A stretch of DNA of 64,000 nt from Calliphora vicina (lineage: Eukaryota; Arthropoda; Insecta; Diptera; Calliphoridae). The translations under genes were made by a program, and so were the position numbers. The stretch is from NCBI RefSeq assembly GCF_958450345.1, contig NC_088784.1, forward strand, positions 41,230,278 through 41,294,277, read 5' to 3'. Below the pieces are notes generated by a model, which searched no databases, had not been told where the DNA came from, and saw only the letters and a program-made list of their open reading frames with translations. Of the stretch, positions 1 to 11,338 are shown in pieces. The stretch's first letter is position 1. Each line of letters starts with the position of its first letter.

Positions 1-516
1 ACAGTTAAGCAAGTAGTCAATATATCCCTTATAGGCAGTAATTGTCACTAATGTCTGATCACTTGGCTGACTCCAATTTATATATTTTGGCTCATTTGAC
101 ACTTATGTGCTCTTTGTAGTGGAGAGAGAGATTAATTGGTTAGTTTATACATCCCATGTTATTGTCACTTAAGTGTCTCTAAGTAATCTAGAGTGTAGTT
201 TCTCTAAACGTTAATTGTAATTCATACAAATTGTGTTGATATAATTCTCATACAGTTTAAAAAATTATTTTTAAATAACTATTTATGTAGCTGACCAAGT
301 AACAACTTAGACAACAGACTTTATGTAACCGGTATGTAAATCCAATGCATTGACTACTTTGGGCTAGCTATCTGACAGTCTCATTGTAATCTGAAAAGTT
401 CAATTGACCCCTTGCTTAGGACAGGCAAGTGTTAAAATAATTAGTAAGGCAACTGGTTGTCACCCTAAATGATGGGTAAAATCACAAGTGCGGGACCATC
501 TCCTAAAACTGCTGGG
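1..516 (+). mobile_element. CCCAGCAGTT-ended MITE-like element, left end cut by window edge
   Basis: The right end at 507-516 reads AACTGCTGGG, the reverse complement of the CCCAGCAGTT left end seen in the intact copy at 22554. The window opens a few bases inside the left terminus (acagttaagcaagtag, against gcagttaagcaagtag at 22554). The body carries the family hallmarks: a 'catccca..taatctag' segment, 'gtctctaagtaatctagag' at about 174-192, and the subterminal 'ggtaaaatcacaagt'. No coding sequence is present. This is a non-autonomous inverted-repeat element, superfamily not assigned. Confidence 0.6.
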
Positions 517-1581
517 TAGTTGTCAGCCACACACTAACACACACATATATGCATTTAAACCTGTAATCCTCATGAGCTGGAAAATTTAATGCAGTCAAGA
601 GTAAAGTTTCTGATCCAGCCGCCAACAGGCTTAAACATATAAAGTTGATAATAACAAAAACAACAGCAGCTACAGCAACAAAAGTCTAGATTTTCCTGCG
701 AGTGTGTGTTTATATTCCTCGTTCGTGCATTCTTGCTTTATTTATTCATTTTTTCTATTTTTTTTTGTACGAATTTATTTTGTAAATTTCAGTATTTTTG
801 TTTGTGCATACAAATCCATATTGTCAGGTTGCATAAAAATTCCATATGGAATATTTTTAGTTTTATATAAGAGACTTGTGTGAATTTGTTTTTATTTTTA
901 TTATATTAAAACTGATAAAAACAACTAGAGAGCAGTAGCAGTACTTGCACAATAACTAATCTTGGCAATTAACACTGATATTTTTTTCATTTTTTTTTTA
1001 CGAATTGTGTATGTTATTTTATTTATTTTTTAATGTTGTGTCTCCAGTAATTTATGTTCATTTGAATTAAGTGATTTTGGATAAAAAGTAAGATATGAAG
1101 GGAGAAATTAAATATGAGACAGTAATATACATAATATATCTACAAATGTTTTTGAATTACAGACAAGTTTTAACAATAACAGTGCCTACTGTTCTGCTTC
1201 ACAGCAAAAACTTTCATTGCAAAGTAATGAATTGAATTGCTATTCATTTTTGAACAGGATTGTGTCATTGTCGGTAAGTTACTACACAACACAAATATGG
1301 AGTTAAATTAGTAATTTCCTTGATATCATAAAATAAAAAGTTAAAGGTAACGACATCAGTAACTCATTGGTTGTAAGAACTTACAGAAGTTGTCGTTGCT
1401 TTATAAAAACTTCATCAAATATTTTCTTTTACTATTTTTATTATTATCCTAAATCTTAGTTTTATTATCGTTATTTGTTACATTTCTAAAACCAGTCTTA
1501 AGTGATATTAGTATATTGAATTTTCTGAAAATTAATCATAATTTATTTGGCAAATTGATAAGAAATGTTCGTAAAATCTAA
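517..1581. other. AT-rich non-coding stretch
   Basis: No gene, splice-bounded frame or recognisable element is visible. It holds a short CA/TA tract near 534-550 and several poly-T runs (about 757-766 and 985-1000). It is most simply intronic or intergenic DNA. Confidence 0.6.
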
Positions 1582-2024
1582 TATATAAAAATCTCGTGTC
1601 ACAATGTTTGTGTGTGAACTCCTTCGAAACGACTCAAGCGATTTTTATGAAATTTTGTATGAATATTTGGGAGCTATGAGAATAGGTCGTAAATTATATT
1701 TCTTACCCCTAAGTCGGTTGGTTGTCCCTATTAAGAATTTATTTTTAACATTTTTTTGCCAAAAACTTTTTTCGCAATTTTTTTATTTGCATTAAAAAAT
1801 ACCTATAATCACAAATGATCATCAACCGACCCTCATCCACCCATTTTTTAATCCAGATTTTAGTAGTTTGTATGAGCAATATCCAACTATCAATATTTAC
1901 CTATTTTTATGAAATATTTTATATATTTTTGGTAGGTAAGAGAATAGGTCGTAAAGTAAATTTCACACCGCTGGGATGTCCCTATCCATACATTTTTTTA
2001 ATATTTTTCGCCAAAAAGTTTTGT
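1582..2024 (+). repeat. Imperfect tandem repeat beginning 'ataaaaatctcgtgtcac'
   Basis: Two related segments lie about 261 bases apart and share 'gaataggtcgtaaa' (1680-1693 and 1941-1954), followed by 'tgtcccta' and a 'ttttt..gccaaaaa' stretch. The first opens with an 'aaaatctcgtgtcacaatg' phrase that I recall as a common insect repeat end, then 'tccttcgaaacgactcaagcgatttttatgaaattt'-like wording typical of transposon flanks. The two open frames here are low-complexity, hydrophobic translations of T-rich DNA, not genes. The second unit runs into the Tc1 remnant at its right. Confidence 0.45.
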
Positions 2025-2790
2025 TTGTATATCCCGTTATTTGGCATATCACTGTTCGATTGCTCATTGATATGGGAAGCCGATATCGCTAGACTGATAT
2101 TGACTCTCATGTCAACTTTACTTCCATACATGTGTTCGAGAGGGTTCAAGTCTGGACTGGATGATGACCAAAACATATATCAAATTGACCGCAATTGAGC
2201 TTAGCCGAGTGCTTTGTATCATTATTCTGTTATCATTATACTCAGCTCACAGTAGCATGACATCATTTAAAATATCAACGTGTTTTTCTTCATTTAAAAT
2301 TTCACAAATTTTATGGATTGGCACAATACTATTCTATTCTTCGCGTGAAACATATCGAGAATTAAATACTCGATTAACGGGCCGTCAATGATACCTCCGA
2401 CCATCAGGACCTAGTTTATTTATCTTTGTTTCATCGCTCCAAATCACATATTTCCACTGATTTGCAGTCCTATTTCAATGAGACTTGCAAAAGTTTATGC
2501 GGTGTTTTCTTGAATTCCGCTTAGATATTGTGATATTCAGGTTTTCTAGCATTTTTCGTTAAATCACAGTGAAAGACTTTTTTGTGTCGGCTTTCGAGAT
2601 TTGCCTTACAATTCGGTCGGTGCGAGCTGATGTTTTTCTTGGCGTCCTACTTCGGAGAACATTGCATATAGTGTCATATCTGTTAATATGATGTAAAGTA
2701 CTAAAATCCATATATTGGAATACTTGAGCTGTCCTGCTTCTTACATGATTTCCCCTGCGAGTTCTCTTGAGCTTCATTGTGCAGGATTGC
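1985..2790 (-). pseudogene. Tc1-type (Tc1/mariner) transposase, decayed
   Basis: Read on the minus strand, the pieces occur in transposase order but in different frames. Around 2620 is the second helix-turn-helix region 'PRKTSARTDRIVRQISKADT'. Around 2420-2450 is 'VIWSDETKINKLG', the block with the first catalytic Asp (codon 2432-2434). Around 2200-2223 is 'NDTKHSAKL', equivalent to the family's DNDPKHT block with the second Asp (codon 2218-2220). At about 2125-2165 is 'SPDLNPLEH' with the catalytic Glu (codon 2135-2137). Stop codons and frameshifts separate the blocks. The last Asp-to-Glu gap is about 27 codons rather than the 34 usual in Tc1 proteins, so DNA has been lost. Terminal inverted repeats were not identified. 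It is a non-functional fossil and a minus-strand remnant only. Confidence 0.85.
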
Positions 2791-2799
2791 AGCTCTTGC

Positions 2800-5700
2800 C
2801 TTTTTCCATTATAGATCTTAAAAATTATAGTTTTAAATATTCTTAAACATTAAACTAATTTTTTTGACTAAACGATTTTAATTAATTATTTCGCGTTTGT
2901 AGCTATTTACTAATATTAGTTCTTCAAGTTTCTCCAAACCACATACACCTGCCTGTTCTTATTTATTTGCAAATAAAACATCTAAATTTGTACTGCATAC
3001 TTTAGGGGGCTTTTTTTATTACATTTGACTGGACTCAAAAAAAACTTCCGAGTATTACCCGGAATTTTTTCTTTATAAATTTGAAATATGTTTCACCTAT
3101 TCTCAAAACAACTGTAAACAAACAGTATAAGATGGAGATGCTTTGTGGAAGCCAAATACTCCCAACGGGGGTAATGGAGAGAAAAAAATTTTAAAATTTT
3201 ATTGAAATTTTAATAAATAAAGTTTTAACAAAAGAGAAATAAAATTATGAAATCATGTTAATTATTTCAGTAAAAACTATGGATTTTTTAAAAATTATTT
3301 TTTATGAATAGATGTTCATCAATTAAACATTATTATGTAAAAACCGAGTTTTGAAAAAATAGCTTTTAAGGTCTTATACGCCTCCATGCTTTGAATATTT
3401 TTTTTTTCAATATTCTATCCAATTTAACATTTTATATTTAGTTCTACATAGACCATTAGTAATCTTAGTTTAGTTATATGTATTTAAAACAAGATTATTA
3501 ATTCATTGAAATTTATTCGATCAAAAGGAACATAGGTTATGCAAGAAATGCAAAATAATAGAACAAATTATTTATCAAATTATTTGGGGAAAACCATTTT
3601 CTCTTCTGAGTTTAATTTAATTTGTTTTTTTTTTTAATTTTCAACTACTTTTATTATTAAAGACATTCATTTTCATTTGCACAATGATTTTTCTTACTCA
3701 TTGTTTAATTCTTAGCTTAAAGAAAGAAATAGAGAATATGAGTGTGTTCATTAGACCAGCCCTTTAAAAAATCAAAAAAGTACAAATTCATTCGACTTCC
3801 GGTACAATTTCTCATTGTCCTATTGGACCCAAATTTTACACCTTTCAGTTTTACATACTGAAGAACAAAGTTAGACCATTCCTAGACAAATTTATATTTT
3901 AAGGACAGGTCTAGTGTTCATATGTGTAGAAAACTATTTAAACTATAATCAATTTGATTGCAAAGCCAAATTCACATACTAACTCATATACTACATATAC
4001 ACATAGATACTTATTTATACTAAAAAATTGTTTTGTTTTGTTTTTTTTTATTTATTTTTTATTGTACAATTGTTGTTGTCTATATGTTTTATGTATGTGT
4101 GTGTGTTAGTGAACTCTGTAGATGTATGTATCTGTGTGTGTGTATGGAGAGAATGCTTACGGTTAAATGATGCTATAGAAATAAACTTTAAATTGTTTGA
4201 CGGTATCGTTTCTCTTATAGTATTTCAGTACATAGATACATCCATACTTATACATGAGCGAGTATGTACAGATATTTTCATACATGTGTGGGTTTATTTG
4301 ATTTCATTTCATATAGAAAATCTGCCATTTATAGGAAAAAGGAAAAAATCATTGAGTCAGTCAGTTTATTTGTTGTTTAGTCTATTGTATTTTATATAGT
4401 GTTTAAATCGTCTAACTAGTACCCTTGCTCTACAATAGATATGAGTATTTGTATTTTTTTCCTCCCTAACAACCGCAACCTCTTTTCCTTGCTAGGAGTT
4501 TTTTTTTATTTTCTTTTTAATTTTATATGCGAGTACTTTTTTTATTTATTTTCTTTTTTTACTGCTGCTACTCATTGATAACTTGGGATACGTTAGTTGT
4601 TGTACGAGTAACAACAATGGTTTTAAGCTTTTAAGGATTTTCGTTTCGTTTAAAATAAGTAAGTAAGTTTAGATTTTGTGTGCTTGTGCAAAAGATGGTT
4701 ATTGTTTGTTTGTTTTCTTCTTTTATTTTCCAAAAGAAATGGGAGTTTCTAAGAGAAGTTTTATTTTTCTTTCCATTTTTTTCTTTATTTTTTTTGATTG
4801 AGTATAAAGGAAATTAATCCATTAAAAACCATATTACCGCTTCTCATTCACGATAATGTTGATGATGAAATGATGTTGTCTATGACGATAATAATGACAG
4901 TGATGAACATACAATCGTATGTGTTTACAGTTTTCTATTATAAATGAGTATTGAATATCTATGGGGTTTGTAAACAATACTCTTGAAGTTTCATAAATGG
5001 GCTTGGTTTAAATAAATGTAGGAATTTAATTTGTTAAATCTTTAATATGAAACGATTTCGATGTGCATATGCTGGGTTAGGATTCAGCTTTTAAACTTGA
5101 CTTTTATATAAAAATAATTTTATCTACAAAACAATATGGCTCATATTTAATCAATAAAGTATGTGTGTGTATATTCATAGTTTTGGACTTAATATTCTAA
5201 GAGTTTCAGTAGGCCTTAGACAAAAAAAAAGGAAAAACTTTGTTGATGTTTTCTTGTTTTTTGTATTTTAGTCAAGTTAAGAACATTAAACTAACCACTG
5301 TTACCAAAGTCTTAAAAGTTTTCTAGGACTACTACTACTTCTACTACTATTCGAACTACATGTTAAACAAACTTCGTTAGTTGGTCTGTTGATACTTCAT
5401 AAACATACAATATTTACGTGTTCCATATGTATGTATGTCATTCAGCTCCCACACAATAACGTCTCCTCGCCGTAACCAACAATCCCACACTAATACTATT
5501 ATATTTACACGCACACATACATTCATACATATACAAATTTATGTATGTGTGTATGTACATGTAGACTTTGTAAGAGACATGACAAAACTTTTATAATGCC
5601 AGAGGTTCTTTAAGTCGTTTCTCTATGGCTTACTTATTTTCCGATTTTGCTGTTGCTGTTGTTATTGTTGTTTTCCTTGCCATGTTGCTTTTTATTTTAT

Positions 5701-6251
5701 TGGTCGAAAAACAGTTGAAGTTTTAAATGGGGACAAACGAAAAGGAGTTGAAAGTTTAGCTAAACTTGTAACAAATTGTTTTAAAGTCATTTTCCTACCA
5801 GTTGGTATCGTTTAAATTGAAAATAAAAAGGTTTTCGTGTTACCAAATGTCATACGTTTTTCTGGTGCTCTGCCCGATATATGCAAAATTCAGCATGTGT
5901 TGGTTTTATGTAAATTTTTATATATCCTTTTCCCATTTGTGCGTGTAGGTAGGTTTGTGTTTAACTGCATTCTACTGTTTTCAAAGTGCAATGTAAATAG
6001 CAACAGCACAAATGTAAAATTTGTATTTTTCTGGCATGAAAACGAAACACAGCTATATAAAGAAATAAAGCTAGCTAGCTAGTTTATTTACGTTTTCTAA
6101 CTATTAACTAAATATTGGTGTGGTGCATCACGAAATAACATGGTTAAATTCATGTGTTGACTTTTTTTTTAAATAAAAACTGCATTGGATTTCGGCAATA
6201 TAACATTATTATAGACACCATAATATAGTTGTGGTCAATGGTATTGACCTG
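2800..6251. other. AT-rich non-coding stretch with microsatellites
   Basis: No host exon is recognisable. Visible simple sequence: TG tracts at about 4093-4143, a CTA/ACT tract at 5323-5350, TATG near 5428-5440, a GTT-rich run at 5645-5680 and an AGCT run at 6068-6081. The 123-aa frame at 4028-4399 reads through the TG tract and T-runs and has no domain character. Confidence 0.6.
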
Positions 6252-6259
6252 CTATTGTG

Positions 6260-6876
6260 CAGAGCTGTAAATGAATCATTAATTTTTGAATTGATTCGCG
6301 AATTTTTCATTTACTGATTAGCCAAATTTTAATTAATTCTTTTCACACAAAAAAATGTATTAAATGAAATTTTAATCAATTCAAATGAATTGCAATTCGT
6401 TTCCAATTCAAATGAATTTGTTAAAGTGAATTGCAATTCATTTCCAACTCATTTGAATTGATTTGATTTGGTTAGTAAATCTACAGTAATCACTGACGTT
6501 TTGTTATTCAACTAATTTTTTTTTATTCCCCTAGATCTGCTCTTGAATTTGATTGAATGCAACTCATTTTTGATTTCATTCATTTGAATTGCAATTCATT
6601 GTACTAATTCATTTGAATGAATTCAAAATCAATTCAAACGAATTGGAATTAAATTGCAATTCACTTTAACAAATTCATTTGAATTGAAAACGAATTGCAA
6701 CTTCTTTTTACAAATTCATTTGAATTGGAAATGAATTGAAATTCATATCTGCCTAATTCGTTTGAATTGATTCAAATTTCATACAATTCTTTTTTTGTTG
6801 TGAAAAGAATTAATTCAAAATTTAGCTAATTCGTAACGAATTAAAATCAAAAAATAAAGATTCATTTACAGCTCTG
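6260..6876. mobile_element. hAT-type foldback MITE with 8-bp target duplication
   Basis: This 617-bp element has perfect terminal inverted repeats (CAGAGCTGTAAATGAATC at 6260-6277; its complement ends at 6876). It is flanked by near-identical 8-bp direct repeats, CTATTGTG (6252-6259) and CTATCGTG (6877-6884). An 8-bp duplication and a CAG-starting terminus are hallmarks of the hAT superfamily. The interior consists of two long, diverged inverted arms built of short AATTCATTTGAATTG-type units, so the element can fold on itself. There is no transposase, so it was mobilised in trans. A related, end-less copy lies at 42495-43130. Confidence 0.8.
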
Positions 6877-6944
6877 CTATCGTGGGACCAGATGATCATA
6901 TGTTTATAGTTTTTATTTATCGGAAAATATTGAAATGTGTTCAA

Positions 6945-7195
6945 TATGATCTACAATCGAATACATTGGCAAACTTTGGACAATATACATAAAGGGGCAT
7001 TCTTAGAGATACAGCATATAGTACTTGGAGATAGTTTATCGCCAATGGCTGACACAACGAGGGAGCAACATGCTTAAGGCCTACTGGTCCCGCATGTTCT
7101 CGAGGTCCCCATGATATATTTAACTGTCCATCTAATCCTACATCACTTCGTGTAATGGATTTATGGCCTAACACAGCAGAACCCCCGGCTTAAAA
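6945..7195 (+). pseudogene. Jockey-like LINE, C-terminal remnant
   Basis: The plus strand, with a few stops, reads 'GPHDIFNCPSNPTSLRVMDLW' in pieces. This resembles the cysteine/histidine knuckle and 'HLFNCPAxPTxLxVxDLW' tail at the C-terminus of Jockey-clade non-LTR reverse transcriptases. Upstream, 'LRPTGPACSRGPHD' supplies the first Cys of a C-x4-H-x4-C cluster. Only about 250 bases remain. The open frame on the opposite strand (6941-7174) is a shadow. Clade assignment is from memory of the motif and is tentative. Confidence 0.6.
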
Positions 7196-7199
7196 ATGC

Positions 7200-9319
7200 T
7201 ATAGTTTTATCTATTAAAACATTAAACTAATGATGCCTGCATGATATCGCTTAATGATTTGTTAAATTTACAAACCTTCTTTAAAAGTTAAATAATTTAT
7301 GATATCCATACTAAAATCGAAATGTTATAACTTTCATTACACAGTATATAAGTTCAATACTTTTCCAAACATTTTATACATATTAAATATTTTAACTTCT
7401 GTTTTATATATGTCATTTTGGTACTATTTTTTAACTTTTACAGAATGTAAATAGCAGTGAAGTTCTTTTGTGGGTCAACACGTGCGGCATGTTTTACAAG
7501 ACCACTTTACTAAGCCATTAATTATATTTTAAGGTTTTTGAGTTAAAATGTGTGTGTTTTTTTTTTTTTGTATATTTAGCTGTAAAAGTATTTCGTAGTC
7601 CTAGCAGCAATTTTATTTATATATTTTTGTAGTTCCGTATATGTATGAATGTTTGAATATGAGCAGTAATATAGTATATAGAATAAGTATGAATTTTTGT
7701 TTATTTCGGTTTAGTTTTTTTTTTTTTGTTCAAAATGTTCACTTGACTTTTATGGCTAGAAAATTGACCACAAAAACTAAAAACATACAAAACTTATATT
7801 TAAACATTCATCCATTTAAACATACATTTTGTTTTCCTGTTTGAATATGTACTTTGTTTTGTAGCAACATCGTATATATGTATGAGAGAGTTAGCAAAAT
7901 TTTAAATATTTATTAGTAGTGCTAAACAATTTTAACCCCCTCGTCCCAAAAAAAATAAATAAATAAAGTGAAATAATATTTTCTGTTAAAAAAAACAACT
8001 AGAATCCTTGAAATACAACTTTTTTAATTAAAAAAAAGTTAAAACGTTATTTCTAGGAGAAAGTTGTAAATTTTAGCAATAAATTGTAGCAGAAATAATT
8101 GGCGACCTGATGAAATATAAATTAAAATACATAGTAGTTGTATATAAACATTTATAACAAGCTTGTAGCCATAATAGGGAAAAAAAACTTTAAAGTTGTG
8201 TATCTATCTCATTGCTTTTTACTGATTTGTAAGTTGTCAGTTGTTCATTTTTACTTTTCAACTAAAACTAAAATTATCTATACAAAATAGGAATATATCA
8301 CAACTCATTTTTACAACTCATTTTTACTCCGTCTTTTTTTGGATTATTTTCATCGAAATTTAAAATCGCTTTTGCACTTATTAAATAAATGTTTAAATAT
8401 TTTGTAATATTAATTATTAATATTTTTGACAAAATTTAAGTAAATATTGACACTATTAAAATAAAAATCAACATATTGTTGCAGTAGGTCGAAACAAATA
8501 AAGAAAATTCAATAAATTTATTATTAACATGTTAAACTAATTTGTTGACATTTAGCCCGAACTATTAGCCAAATAGCTTAACTCCACTTTTTAAAATTTC
8601 TTAGATTTTAAAACAAAATCATTTGAATAGCTCCTAAATAATTGGTTTTAAATATAATTTTAACCCTTTTCTCCTCTTTATGCTTTAGGAAGTTAGTCTA
8701 TTTGACATATGAGCTAAACATGTTTATCATCAGAATGAAACAAATAACAAATATTTATTAAAATTTAAAATACATCATTCTATACAAATTAAATTAATTT
8801 TATGGAAATGATAATAACAAACTAAAGTTAAATATTAGTTTAGTTTTAAAATACTTTTTTAATTAAAGAACACAAAATATATATCTAGTTGAGATTTAAT
8901 AGAGAAATACATTTTTGGCGAAAAGCATGGTACAATTTTATATACATATTTACACTTTACAACGAGTATCGATAATGAAATCACAATGGAATGTGTTTCG
9001 AATATTTCTCCCAAAAAAAAATCGTGAACGATTATCAAGAGAACGAACTCCTCGAAGTTATTTGTAGGCATGCAAAAGGGTTTATTAGTATATGATAGCC
9101 TTAAAGATATCGAGAAATATTCGCCTGCACTTTGCACAATCTTCATTAGTTTTCGAAGCGAAGGTCAAGAGGATTTCTAGTCGAGTCAAATATACGTCTT
9201 ATTCCGAGGTAAAATATGCCACTATGTCACTTCTAAATAAGGTGCAAGATAAGAGCCGCCACGCCATATATTAGAGGCCAATTGTACGAAATTGCATTAT
9301 CAATTTGAATTTAACGGTC
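7200..9319. other. AT-rich non-coding stretch
   Basis: No exon, RNA gene or element end could be supported. The 95-aa minus frame at 8859-9146 and its plus-strand partner lack any recognisable motif. The 9060-9290 part is less A+T-rich than its surroundings and could be upstream flank or interior of the putative LTR element next to it. Confidence 0.5.
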
Positions 9320-9714
9320 TGTGACGGTTGCTTACAACATTCATCATGTTTAGAAACATGATGAATGTCATGTTTCTAAACAAACTTCTACTTATGCTGT
9401 TATTAACATTGTTTATAAGTAAGACAATATTAACTATAAAGCAGCTTCAAGAGCTCTAGATGATCATTGTGGAAATAGAACATTCTAGTTTTTCCGTTAC
9501 ATTATTCATGAGACTTCTAAAATATGGTGCTGTGTATATAAATAGTAACAGCGGGTTATGAATGAGTCAGTGTATCGTAGGCGATGTTACAGTTAACATG
9601 AACCGTATTACCAGTATGTTTTTTAAATGTGTAATATAAGTGTATATATTAGAAGAGAGTGAATATTTAAACTGTTGTGTAGATTTTAATAAATAAAGAG
9701 TTGTTTTATTTGCA
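9320..9714 (+). mobile_element. Putative solo LTR of an LTR retrotransposon
   Basis: Several promoter and terminator features stand in LTR order: a TATATAAATA box at 9535-9544, then about 150 bases of transcribed-like sequence, and overlapping AATAAATAAA polyadenylation signals at 9688-9697 followed by a GT-rich tail. The segment can be read as starting TG (9320) and ending CA (9714), as LTRs do. A perfect hairpin (9340-9369) lies in the U3 position. No target-site duplication, primer-binding site or internal coding region was found, so boundaries and class are inferred. Confidence 0.4.
9340..9369. repeat. Perfect 14-bp-arm hairpin
   Basis: CATTCATCATGTTT is followed by a two-base loop (ag) and its exact reverse complement. 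Immediately afterwards 'tcatgtttctaaac' repeats part of the arm once more. Confidence 0.85.
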
Positions 9715-9719
9715 ATTAA

Positions 9720-10354
9720 AATAATAATAATAAAAACCACCGTTTTTAAAAGGTAAAAAAGTTAAAGTATTTATATATCCGTTATTTATGCAATCATAAT
9801 TTGATTGAAATTGTATGGGACAATTTATTAGTCCAGTGGCATGGACTTATTTAATTGTACCACAAATTTGACAATCTACCAATTTATTTTAAACAAATGT
9901 GCTAAAAAAAGATCTAGTTCGTTTGTGTTGTGTCAATATACCCCCTCCTAGACAAAAACAAATATCTTTCATATAAAGCGTGTTAAAATTATCCGTTGGC
10001 TACGAGTAAATTACATTAAATATAGAAAAGTCTTGTAGATGTTTCTGTTGTAATTAATATTGTAATTGTCATACAATAAAAAGGTCTTATAAATGACCAA
10101 AATTAATTACAAGAAGTATAACAACCACACGGAAATAATTAATTCGACTTTCGATATCATTGGTGTTCTTTGCAAATAAAGCAATAAAATTAATGTTAAT
10201 AGCAAGCATGTGAAGCAATAAAAATGAAGCTAAGAAATAGTTCTCACCCTAATATGCATATTTTTTTAACTCATACAATCACATGCCATTATACAAAAAG
10301 ACATACATACATACATACATATATGTATGTATGTATATACAAATTGCAGGATAT
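9720..10354. other. AT-rich non-coding stretch ending in a palindromic microsatellite
   Basis: Nothing gene-like is seen. At 10301-10338 an ACAT/CATA run converts into its own complement (ATGT/TATG), giving an inverted simple repeat that could form a cruciform. It lies directly left of the next mobile element. Confidence 0.55.
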
Positions 10355-11338
10355 CCCAGTAGTTCTCAATTGGCTACTGATGTCTAATTACTTATATTTT
10401 AGGATCATTTGACACGTTTGTGCTCTTTGTAATGGAGAGGTAAGTCAATTGGTTACTTTATACATCCCAGCTAATCTTGACAAATTTTCAAACATGGTTC
10501 GGCATGGTTTCGACAACTATACTATGTACTTTGTAACAATATATTGCTAGTGTTTCTTGTTGGTGTTTGTCTAAGATATTAAAGTTTATGTGTATGAAAT
10601 TTCCATTCGCTCTATAGTTTTATTTGTATAATCCCAATAAATTCCAACACTTGAACATTTTGTTGGAAATTGACTTGAATGCAAATGGAATTATGTTTTA
10701 AACTACAAAAATATTTGAAAAATTTAAATATTTTCAAACAAATAACATATGGCTTGAATTAATGTTTCCTTTTGACTGGAGAATTCTATTGAAATAAAGT
10801 GTAATATAACTGTAATTTAATTGCTTGACTATAATTCAAGGCTTGAATTACACTTGCTTTCAACTTGAATTCCAGTAAAAATGCTTATTGGGATATCTTT
10901 AGCTTTCTTAAAGTGAATTTATCAATAATATTTAAATTGTGAATTAGCACATTACCACTACTTTGGATCATAAAATGTTATCATTGGGTCATAATATGAT
11001 TACTTTGGGTCATATTATGATTGCTTGGGATCATAAAATGATTACTTCGAAACATATTATGATTATGTATGATCATTATTAGCATTCTGATACTAATAAT
11101 GATCATAATATGTTAAGAATACAATAACAAATCTTATCATAATTTGTTGCTCTTATATTATGTTTACCACAACCATGTTTTTTCACCACGTGTTATCACT
11201 AAGTGCTCTTTTATAATGAGGAGTTTAGTGTTTGGAATACATATAGGTCAATTGACTTTCGCCAAGATCTGTAAATAGTTTTGTCCCTAAATGATAGATA
11301 AAATCACTACTTCGGAAAATTTAGCCAGAACTGTTGGG
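10355..11338 (+). mobile_element. CCCAGCAGTT-family element, long copy
   Basis: The left end CCCAGTAGTT (10355) and right end AACTGTTGGG (ending 11338) are near-perfect inverted termini of the family, and ATAT flanks both sides (10351-10354, 11339-11342). The first ~140 bases match the other copies ('catttgacacgtttgtgctctttgtaatgga' wording, in part), as does the subterminal 'gataaaatcactacttcgg'. The interior is about 320 bases longer than the 22.6-kb copy. It contains a cluster of alternating 'ATCATAATATGATTA'-like units at about 10965-11115, so it probably carries an insertion or expanded repeat. No coding capacity. Confidence 0.65.

Noticed and set aside
2161..2391. 76-aa plus-strand frame
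   Set aside because: It is the antisense of the Tc1 transposase remnant.
6941..7174. 77-aa minus-strand frame with Pro/Gly/His content
   Set aside because: Antisense of the Jockey-like LINE tail that reads on the plus strand.
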